64,000 nucleotides of DNA from Verrucomicrobiia bacterium. Lineage in GTDB: Bacteria > Verrucomicrobiota > Verrucomicrobiia > Limisphaerales > UBA8199. Positions 56,838-64,000 of this stretch are shown here, piece by piece. The position numbers and the translations under genes were made by a program. The DNA lies in the NCBI GenBank assembly GCA_035946615.1, contig DASYZB010000046.1, forward strand, positions 1 to 64,000, written 5' to 3'. The notes below the pieces were generated by a model. That model worked only from the letters and a program-made list of their open reading frames with translations. It was not told where the DNA came from and made no database searches. How positions within the stretch are numbered: position 1 is the first letter of the stretch; every line of letters begins with the position of its first letter.

Positions 56838-59800
56838 ATGAAAAAACTCCTCAGAGCTCCCATAGTCCTTATTATCCTGGCCCAGATAGGCCTCGCGGCG
56901 ATCTTTGTCTCACTCACGACCAGCGCACCGCCGGAGCAGGGCGCCGCCCCCATCCCGCCAGTGCCGATGAAGCAGTGCCCGGTCGTCCCGACTGCCTCTC
57001 CCAAGACGCCTTGGCAGGGTGCTTCGACGGGAATTACGGCAACCAATCTGACCTATTCCAAGCTTTTGGCGCGCTCGGCGATGGCTCTGACGAATGCGGC
57101 AGCCATTAAGCAAATTCAGAATTCGTGGGGCAAACCTTCTGACTCCACTCCCACTCCGGCAGCCGTGGCCGGGATTGGGGCCAACGAGCGCACCTGGGTA
57201 ACGACCTCGGCCACCGGGCAGCACCAGAAGGTGGTCGAGTGGGCCACGGGTATGAACTACTGGGAGGGCCAGCAGTGGGCGCCCAGCGTACCGCAATTCC
57301 AGGCTGTCGGCGACGGCTTTGCTGCCACCAGGATGCAGCATTCCGTACATATTAGCGCGAACCTTAATACAGTTGCAGCGGTGACCATGACGCTCATGGA
57401 CGGCACGACCTTGCGTTTGACGCCAGTTGCGATTGGTCTCTACGACGCCGCCAGCGGCAAATCGGGGATCATTACCTCGATACAGGATTGCTTTGGAGTC
57501 CTTGTTGATACGAACCAACTGGTCTTTCGAAACGCGTTCCAGGGAAACGGTTTATCCGCAGACATTGTTTACACCATCCAACGCGGCTCATTTTCGCAAG
57601 ATGTCGTGGTGACCAGCCGGTTAAATCCGGCCGACTACGGGTTCGCGCCGGCGACTACCCGGGTTCAAATCATCAGCGAGTTTTACGACCCGCCCCAGCC
57701 CGACCGGATGCTCAGACCCCTTTACATCGAGAATTCGCCTGCCGTTCGTGGCCGCATGGCCACGCCAGACTTTGTTGATGAGTTGCTTGGGTTCGGCCAG
57801 GCCGTGATTGGCACGGGAACGGCCTATACCAGGACGCAGTTGGCCGCAGGCCAGCGTGGCGCGGCTGTGGCAAAGCAGTTCATCACCGACACTAACCAGA
57901 GCCCGGCCCGGTCTTTCCTGCTTGAATCCGTGCGGTATCCCGCCATGTCGGCGGCCCTTAAGGCGCTTCCCGCCTTCAGCGGTCCGAAAACGGCGCTGCT
58001 TGTGCCAAGGCGAAACAAGGCCCCGGCCGATGCCACCGCCTACGCGGCGGTCCTTCCGCCGCGCTGCTTTAAACCGGCGGCTCGGGTTGCAAGGCGAGTG
58101 GAACGTATGGCAGCCGCGGCAGGCGGGGACTCCGGTGTAAGGATCGATTTTGAGCTGACCCTTTCGGGCGGGCTATACGGGAACCTGACACTGCAGGGCG
58201 ACAACACCTACTTCATCTCAGGGCCGGTCTATACTAGCACTCTCACGATAGAAGGAGGAAGTGTAGTCAAGTATCCCACCGATTATGGCGCAATTTTATG
58301 CGCAAATATCGCCGTGTTGTGCCAGAGCCAAACCTATCGCCCTGCGATATTTACAGCCGGCGACGACAATAGCATTGGCACAGACCTGGCTGGTATCTGG
58401 AGTGGTCATAACCCTTTTGGTTTTATCCAATCGACCGGTTATGGAAATCCCGCGCTCGCTCTCTACAATGGCGACCTGAACAACGTCCGCTTCTACTACA
58501 TGCAGCTTGCGGTGCTGTACCAGGGGGACAGCGGGCGGACCATCTCGAACTCGCAATTTGTGAATTGCATCCGTGGCATCAGCATCGTGGGTTACGGGGG
58601 TGGAAGCGGCGACAGCGGCGGCACCGGCTGGCCGTTGATCGTCAATAACACCCTCATGTCCTCGTCGCAGTATCCGCTGGACATCCAGAATGAGACCTAC
58701 GGCGGCTTTAACAACTGCACCTTGGACAATTGTGGTCAGATCGTTTCAGCCTCCTCGGACGTTGCCAACATTTCCTTTGTAAACTGCGTCCTGGCCAATA
58801 TAACCAGCATTGCCAGTGGCGCCAACATCAGCGGAATGAACAACGGGTTCTATAACTGCGCCGCTTTTGGCACGTCCCCAATTTCGACCTCCACGTCTCC
58901 ATTCCAGACCAGCGGCTACGGAACGTACTACCTTGCGGACAACTGCCCATTTCATGCGGCAGGGACGACTCTCGACTCCAGTCTCGTTTTAGGCAAGACC
59001 ACCCATCCGCCCCTGGCGCTGCCGACGTGCGCCGTTTGGTCGGGTGAGCTTGAGCTCCTTCCGCAGGCGCCTCGTTACTCCGGCGGGCAGCCAGACTTGG
59101 GTTACCACTATGATCCAGTGGATTACACCGTGGCCTGGGTCACGTCTGAGGCGGCTTCCATTACGGTCGCCCCCGGAACGGCCATCGCTTTCTCCAATCT
59201 TGAGGACCCCAACATCGGGTACACATGGGTTGGCTTTGACCTGCTGGCCGGCTCCTCCTTCCTGAGCCACGGAACAGCCAGCAATCCCGTCACCTACACC
59301 CTCGCGAACTACGTCCAGGAGGGGCCATTTGTCAATTATCAATTTGGGATGGTCTCATTCGTACCCGATTTCTGGCCCGGGACTACGGGGTTTGAGAATG
59401 TTTACGACTACGCAGCTTACTACTACCATGTCCCCAATCTCAACCTCCCCGAGACGCTTGATGGGATGGAGCCGCCGCCTATAATGGATTTCAGATTTTG
59501 CAATTTTTACCTCCCGACCGAGGACACCCACATCTGGAGCGGATACGACCTGTTCCCTGACTCAATCGGTTCCTCAATCGGTTCGCCCGACTCCGCGATG
59601 ACCCTCACGCTGCGAGACTGCAACGTTTACGGCGGATGGATCAATCTGGGCAGGTCTGATAATGGGACTGTTAGCACGTACAACGAAAAGACGATTTACG
59701 GCGCCGGCGCTGTGTCTTTGCAGAATTGTCTTTTGGATCGCGTCGTGATCAATATCAACCCGACCTGGCTTTCCGAGCAGTACGAAGGCGGGGTTGTGAA

Positions 59801-62003
59801 CGTGGATATGTCGTTATCCGCCTACAATAACCTGTTCCGCGGCGGATTGTTCGTCCTTGGACCGACCACCAGCTCCGGCGGGAATTGGATATTCAGGGAC
59901 AATCTTTTTGATCAACCGGCAATCATCCAGGATTCCGCCGAGCCTCTTGACTACGACCATAACGCTTACTGGCCATGTGCCTCCTCCATCCTCAACTTAT
60001 GGAACTCGTTTCTTTCGGATTGTGGATACTTGCCGCCACCAAGCGCAGGCACTTCTTGGCCGGTCGCTACCTTAACATCCACGACTACTGGCGACGGAAC
60101 GACCGATGGCGTCGGCGACGTGCCCCTGCCCTCCGCCCCGCCATACCAGACCGGTCCGCTGGGCCTCTATTACCTGCCCAACACGTCCCCGCTTTATAAT
60201 GCAGGGAGCCGCCTTGTCGCTGATGCGGGCCTTTATCATTACACCACCCGCATTGATCAGGTAAAGGAAGGCCAGGAGCCATCGGGTCATAACGTCAATA
60301 TCGGCCTGCATTACGTGGCCACGACAAATTATTGGGGCGTATTACCTTATGACAGCGATGGGGACGGTATTGCAGATTATATTGAAGATTCAAACGGCAA
60401 CGGCGTCTGGGACCAAGGTTCTGAAACAGACTGGCTGCATGACTACTCGACGATTGGATCAGATGGCGTGAATTATGTGGCCGACAAAGACAGTCCAATC
60501 TATGATGACACTGATCTCGACGGTGATGGGATGGTGGGAAGAATTGAGAGAGCACTGGGCACGAAGCCACTTATCCCTGACAATCCCTTTATAGGGGCAC
60601 AGGTCATGACAGGAGATGAGCCGGACATCATAACGTTTAGGGAGCCGATTACTTACAGTACAATAAGCACCCTGGGCCGCCTCAGAGTCTGTATAAACGG
60701 GCATGAGGCTTATTTGCAATCGAACCATGCAGCTAACGACGGCAGTTCTCTTCTGCTTTGGAATGCCGCTTACGAACTCCCTGGCGCACAGATTGTCCAA
60801 CTTCGGTTCGACTTAAAGGGGACTGGGTTTCCTGGGACCAGGAACTTCGCCGTCGGCGCTCCATGCTTGTTTAACTCTGGCACGATCTCGCAATTCTTCG
60901 TTAATTCAGCGGAATTTGACAATGAAAATGGGGCTTACCTGTTCGCAAGCCTACCTCAGAATTCCGCTGATTACACTATAAAACTTTATGATGCCGCAAA
61001 TGCGGACCCGAACGCGCCTCCCATTAAGACGATACCAAGCTCAACAACTAGTGGCACAATCGAGGAGACTTGGGACCTTACGCTCAGCGACGGAATAACA
61101 AAGTTTGCAGGCACGAGCATCAGAGCCGTTTTCGACGTGAATCTACACAATCCCGACCGGTCGGGGCAGGACACTCAGGTAATCAATTACGCGACGATTC
61201 CAGTGACCGACGGGAACTTCGATGTTGCTTTCATGTTTCATGATGATGCGATGACAGAGCCCCATTATGGACCTCAATGGATCCATACCGAAAACGTTGT
61301 GGACATTTTGACCCAACCGCAGAACCCTGGCTGGTACGACTCAACTTTCAATCAATACGACTGCAACGGGTGCATTCCCTACCCGGGTTATATTCCTGAT
61401 AGACAGACAGCTTTAGCGCTCCTTAATGATCTTGCTCAGCCGCTTACAAAAAATCTATATCTTACTGCCCATCAGGCCGGAGGTCAACTATCCGACGGAA
61501 AGATTTCGGCTTATTTGGATTTTGGGGAAGTAGCTTCCGCACTAGGCGTTACATGGGATCCTGTGGCCGGGATCAGCGTTAGTCATCCATTTCGTTTCGT
61601 TTTCATTAACGGTTGCGAGTCCGCCTCATGGACAGAGGCCTTCGGCATTTTCCCCGTGGCAGCCGCCAAATTCCTGCAAAAGATCCCAAGGGGACCCCAA
61701 GCGTTCGTTGGTTGGAGGGATCCTGTCGCATTCCCAGATGACGCGTCGATGTGGGATGACGACTTTCCTTATAAAGGATTCGGATCGATGATAGAAGGAT
61801 TTTATGCCGAATGGATGTCGGGCGATCCACTCAAGGAGTGCATAGCTCACGCTTCAGATCGGTCGGAATACCTTTGGCCTCTGCCTGTGCCTTCAAACTC
61901 AGATATCTATCCTTGGCCGAATGAGATTGGAAGTCTGACTTCGCCTCTGGTCGTGGTTGGTAACCTGGGGATAACTAGGGGTGGTTTGGCTCCAGGTTTC
62001 TAA
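56838..62003 (+). CDS. Giant secreted beta-helix protein with caspase/CHAT-like C-terminal domain
   Basis: 1721 residues with a signal peptide or anchor (LLRAPIVLIILAQIGLAAIFVSL). Residues about 80-330 are an unrecognised beta domain. About 430-830 and 880-1090 have Asn/Gly-rich short strands (IVNNTLMSSSQYPLDIQNET, SLQNCLLDRVVININPTW) like a right-handed beta-helix. Asp-rich calcium-type repeats lie at about 1170 (DSDGDGIADYIEDSNGNG) and 1220 (DDTDLDGDGMVGRIERALGT). About 1240-1440 is another beta domain. The C-terminus has KNLYLTAHQAGGQLSDGKIS with His1545 and FRFVFINGCESASW with Cys1593, followed by QAFVGWRD. That His-48-Cys arrangement resembles the dyad of clan CD proteases (caspase, CHAT, gingipain), but the usual HG is HQ. 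A serpin gene lies two genes downstream. Confidence 0.8.
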   Translation: MKKLLRAPIVLIILAQIGLAAIFVSLTTSAPPEQGAAPIPPVPMKQCPVVPTASPKTPWQGASTGITATNLTYSKLLARSAMALTNAAAIKQIQNSWGKPSDSTPTPAAVAGIGANERTWVTTSATGQHQKVVEWATGMNYWEGQQWAPSVPQFQAVGDGFAATRMQHSVHISANLNTVAAVTMTLMDGTTLRLTPVAIGLYDAASGKSGIITSIQDCFGVLVDTNQLVFRNAFQGNGLSADIVYTIQRGSFSQDVVVTSRLNPADYGFAPATTRVQIISEFYDPPQPDRMLRPLYIENSPAVRGRMATPDFVDELLGFGQAVIGTGTAYTRTQLAAGQRGAAVAKQFITDTNQSPARSFLLESVRYPAMSAALKALPAFSGPKTALLVPRRNKAPADATAYAAVLPPRCFKPAARVARRVERMAAAAGGDSGVRIDFELTLSGGLYGNLTLQGDNTYFISGPVYTSTLTIEGGSVVKYPTDYGAILCANIAVLCQSQTYRPAIFTAGDDNSIGTDLAGIWSGHNPFGFIQSTGYGNPALALYNGDLNNVRFYYMQLAVLYQGDSGRTISNSQFVNCIRGISIVGYGGGSGDSGGTGWPLIVNNTLMSSSQYPLDIQNETYGGFNNCTLDNCGQIVSASSDVANISFVNCVLANITSIASGANISGMNNGFYNCAAFGTSPISTSTSPFQTSGYGTYYLADNCPFHAAGTTLDSSLVLGKTTHPPLALPTCAVWSGELELLPQAPRYSGGQPDLGYHYDPVDYTVAWVTSEAASITVAPGTAIAFSNLEDPNIGYTWVGFDLLAGSSFLSHGTASNPVTYTLANYVQEGPFVNYQFGMVSFVPDFWPGTTGFENVYDYAAYYYHVPNLNLPETLDGMEPPPIMDFRFCNFYLPTEDTHIWSGYDLFPDSIGSSIGSPDSAMTLTLRDCNVYGGWINLGRSDNGTVSTYNEKTIYGAGAVSLQNCLLDRVVININPTWLSEQYEGGVVNVDMSLSAYNNLFRGGLFVLGPTTSSGGNWIFRDNLFDQPAIIQDSAEPLDYDHNAYWPCASSILNLWNSFLSDCGYLPPPSAGTSWPVATLTSTTTGDGTTDGVGDVPLPSAPPYQTGPLGLYYLPNTSPLYNAGSRLVADAGLYHYTTRIDQVKEGQEPSGHNVNIGLHYVATTNYWGVLPYDSDGDGIADYIEDSNGNGVWDQGSETDWLHDYSTIGSDGVNYVADKDSPIYDDTDLDGDGMVGRIERALGTKPLIPDNPFIGAQVMTGDEPDIITFREPITYSTISTLGRLRVCINGHEAYLQSNHAANDGSSLLLWNAAYELPGAQIVQLRFDLKGTGFPGTRNFAVGAPCLFNSGTISQFFVNSAEFDNENGAYLFASLPQNSADYTIKLYDAANADPNAPPIKTIPSSTTSGTIEETWDLTLSDGITKFAGTSIRAVFDVNLHNPDRSGQDTQVINYATIPVTDGNFDVAFMFHDDAMTEPHYGPQWIHTENVVDILTQPQNPGWYDSTFNQYDCNGCIPYPGYIPDRQTALALLNDLAQPLTKNLYLTAHQAGGQLSDGKISAYLDFGEVASALGVTWDPVAGISVSHPFRFVFINGCESASWTEAFGIFPVAAAKFLQKIPRGPQAFVGWRDPVAFPDDASMWDDDFPYKGFGSMIEGFYAEWMSGDPLKECIAHASDRSEYLWPLPVPSNSDIYPWPNEIGSLTSPLVVVGNLGITRGGLAPGF

Positions 62004-62017
62004 CATCATCTGCGAGT

Positions 62018-62791
62018 ATGTCGAATTCTAGCGCGTTCAGCATAACACCACAAGCGATTCGGCACCCCCGGGTAAATGTTCGCATAAGGCTTTCCTTACG
62101 AATTTGCAATATTATTCTTATTTTAGAATGGTCTATAACCAATTATTCACAGGTCCTTCCCCAGCCGCGGCAGACTCCACGGAAGTCAGCCCGTGAAGCT
62201 GGAATTCGCAGACTGATTCTTGACGAGGCAAACGCAGTTGCGCTCGCTCTCGCTTTGCCGGAAGATCTGCCCATCACCGAAAATAAGGTCACGCATGAGT
62301 ACATCTGCCCTGAGTGGTTCTCACAACGGACAGGGGCTGTGGGTAATATAAGCACGCGAAAGTTTACGTATTACGTATCACATGACCGGAAGTTTTGCTA
62401 TCTCGAAAGAATGCACTACCAAGCGACTGATGAAGGATGGCGAGGACTGCAATCCTTAACGCTTAGCGATTCTGAGACGAACACAGCGTACGAACTCGCG
62501 ACCAATTGGATGAGGGCCGTCGGTATGGATGTCACCGGTCTAAATCGCGACTTCAAAACCATTATAGCCCCAGAGACATCTGACGGGCGAGGTGCAAGGC
62601 GCGAATTTGGACGAGTCTGGTGGGTTTATTGGGCGGTGGGTCAAGAAGGCGAAGGAAGTGTCGCTTCGATAAGGCTTTCGCTGCCGGAGAAAAGGCTTAT
62701 GCAGTTGCGAGTTGAGAATCCGAAGTACATTCTTCGGGATCCCTTACCGCCCCTGGATGTCGCAAGCAACACAGGCAAAGTATGGAAATGA
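62018..62791 (+). CDS. Hypothetical protein between the giant protein and the serpin
   Basis: 257 residues. A hydrophobic stretch (LRICNIILILEWSI) near residue 30 may be a signal anchor. The rest is mixed alpha/beta with FTYYVSHDRKFCYLERMHYQ, TNWMRAVGMDVTGLNRDFK and FGRVWWVYWAVG. No family is recognised. It starts 15 bases after the giant protein gene and its end overlaps the serpin gene by ten bases, so all three appear cotranscribed. Base composition is less GC-rich than the housekeeping part. Confidence 0.65.
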   Translation: MSNSSAFSITPQAIRHPRVNVRIRLSLRICNIILILEWSITNYSQVLPQPRQTPRKSAREAGIRRLILDEANAVALALALPEDLPITENKVTHEYICPEWFSQRTGAVGNISTRKFTYYVSHDRKFCYLERMHYQATDEGWRGLQSLTLSDSETNTAYELATNWMRAVGMDVTGLNRDFKTIIAPETSDGRGARREFGRVWWVYWAVGQEGEGSVASIRLSLPEKRLMQLRVENPKYILRDPLPPLDVASNTGKVWK

Positions 62792-63984
62792 AGACAAGCG
62801 TTTACTTAATGATGTTCCTCGGCTCGTTGACCTCCGCCGGCGTTCTGGTGTTTGCCTCTCCAAACGAGACGAATCTCGCAGCGACAGCCAACAACGACCT
62901 GGCGTTTTCACTATATTCGCAAATTTCCAGGAAACCAGGCAATCTGGTCCTTTCGCCGATTTCAATAGCGACTACGCTGGCCATGATTCACAGCGGCGCC
63001 TGTGGAAGCACAGCGAGGGAGCTGAGGACTGCGCTTCATCTTCCTGATGGCCTGACGAACTCCGACGATTGGCTTGCCCCTTTCTTGCGACAAGTCCCTA
63101 CGACCACTAAGCAGCAAGTGCTGTTCGTTGCTAATTCGGTTTGGGTTCAGCAGGGCTGGCCCCTGAGAACACAGTTTTCAGCCATCGTCCAACGCGACTA
63201 TGACGCGCTCATGCAGCCGATTAATTTCGACGATCCAGATGCATCGGCACAAATAGATAGCTGGGTGAGCAAAGCCACTCGAGGAAAAATCCTTCACCTT
63301 GCCGGTGGATCCGGAATACGCTCGGATATGCGGTTGATAGTCGCGAACGCCATCTACTTCAAGGGCGCATGGCTCGACGGGTTCGACCCACATAGAACGG
63401 CAGAAGTTCCTTTCCATAGCGGCGCCCATGAGTCTCGTCCAATTCCTACGATGCGGAAAAGAGGCGTTTTCCTTTACGCAACCAACGAAACGATTCAGGC
63501 AATCCAGCTTCCGTACGAGGATACTCTATCGATGCTGATTCTGCTGCCGGTGCACGAGGCGTCCTTCCGTGAGGTCGAGAAATCGCTCACAAACAAGGAG
63601 CTTCGCCGTATTCTCGGCTCAATGAAGAGCCAGGAGGTGGAGGTATGGCTACCCAGGTTTGCTTGCAGTTCCGAAGAGTCATTGAGAGAAGTTCTGCGAA
63701 GCTTCGGCGTTCGCGACGTATTTTCTCCGACCCGTGCCGACCTGTGCGGCATCTCAGATAAGAGCGGCCTGTACTTACGCACCGTCCTGCATAGCGCCTT
63801 TTTGACGGTGGATGAGTGGGGGTCGGAGGCCGCCTCTGCAACAACGGGATTCCTCGCCCTCGGCGAGGTCCCTCCGCTCTTCAAAGCGGATCATCCTTTC
63901 GTGTTCTTCATTCTAGATAACGTCAGCCATGCTATTATTTTTATGGGTAGAATCAGCGACCCAAGTTCCGCGAAAGAGCCATAG
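62782..63984 (+). CDS. Secreted serpin (serine protease inhibitor family)
   Basis: 400 residues with a signal peptide (VYLMMFLGSLTSAGVLVFA). Serpin core: NLVLSPISIATTLAMIHSGA, VANAIYFKGAWLDGFDP, MRKRGVFLYA, LILLPVHEASFREVEKSLT, and a reactive centre loop beginning VDEWGSEAASATTGF, then HPFVFFILDNVSHAIIFMGRI. The small-residue hinge (P15 Gly to P9 Ala) implies an inhibitory serpin. Counting from the hinge against alpha-1-antitrypsin puts P1-P1' at Gly-Glu in LALGEVPP. Likely exported to the periplasm or outside. It overlaps the preceding gene by ten bases. Confidence 0.93.
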   Translation: MEMKTSVYLMMFLGSLTSAGVLVFASPNETNLAATANNDLAFSLYSQISRKPGNLVLSPISIATTLAMIHSGACGSTARELRTALHLPDGLTNSDDWLAPFLRQVPTTTKQQVLFVANSVWVQQGWPLRTQFSAIVQRDYDALMQPINFDDPDASAQIDSWVSKATRGKILHLAGGSGIRSDMRLIVANAIYFKGAWLDGFDPHRTAEVPFHSGAHESRPIPTMRKRGVFLYATNETIQAIQLPYEDTLSMLILLPVHEASFREVEKSLTNKELRRILGSMKSQEVEVWLPRFACSSEESLREVLRSFGVRDVFSPTRADLCGISDKSGLYLRTVLHSAFLTVDEWGSEAASATTGFLALGEVPPLFKADHPFVFFILDNVSHAIIFMGRISDPSSAKEP

Positions 63985-64000
63985 TCGTCTCACCAGAATC

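Overview
The window looks like a chromosomal segment of a GC-rich, Gram-negative, heterotrophic bacterium, most likely a soil or freshwater Verrucomicrobiota of the Pedosphaera/Limisphaerales type. This is an inference from the gene set: a PEP-CTERM protein, HAF-repeat and HYR-domain surface proteins, a two-gene ResB/CcsA cytochrome c maturation system with a long CcsA N-terminus, GH172 (DUF2961) and DUF1080 carbohydrate enzymes, lipoproteins, and several families of dispersed palindromic repeats between genes. No rRNA, tRNA, CRISPR array or prophage was seen.

Region 1 (about 0.8-18.2 kb) is a surface/pseudopilin locus. Two large paralogous secreted proteins (795-3872 and 15898-18225) bracket a PEP-CTERM protein, a receiver-only response regulator, two tandem copies of a three-gene minor-pilin operon (PilV-like, PilW-like, PilX-like) and a HAF/PKD/HYR protein. 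The two PilX-like proteins and the two flanking surface proteins share one homologous extracellular domain, which suggests the proteins work together at the cell surface. A REP-associated tyrosine transposase flanked by inverted sets of palindromes lies inside this locus.

Region 2 (18.5-31.7 kb) holds a small membrane protein, a gene pair with a Mu gp27/DUF3486-like protein preceded by four 10-bp direct repeats, an orphan sugar-binding lipoprotein overlapping a GH172 enzyme, a lipoprotein with a duplicated domain next to resB-ccsA, and an ABC-2 type permease without an ATPase.

Region 3 (31.9-42.4 kb) has a BioF-like PLP enzyme, a GH43-like beta-propeller protein, SppA, a tightly overlapping kaiC-kaiB-kaiB-histidine kinase operon (a non-cyanobacterial Kai module), and a large pectate-lyase-fold secreted protein.

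Region 4 (42.6-55.3 kb) is mainly housekeeping: a CbiX-like chelatase, tyrA-aroA-cmk-plsC, a metallophosphoesterase, an NtrB-like histidine kinase, metY, a secreted basic-secretory-protein peptidase/DUF1080 fusion, then rplM-rpsI-argC.

Region 5 (55.3-64 kb) is accessory: a small secreted protein, a short AraC-type regulator, a 1721-residue secreted beta-helix protein whose C-terminus has a caspase/CHAT-like His...Cys pattern, an unknown protein and a serpin. The last three are contiguous and may form a protease-inhibitor unit. Gaps between genes are rich in repeats of at least five families, several of which supply terminator-like hairpins or lie across gene starts.
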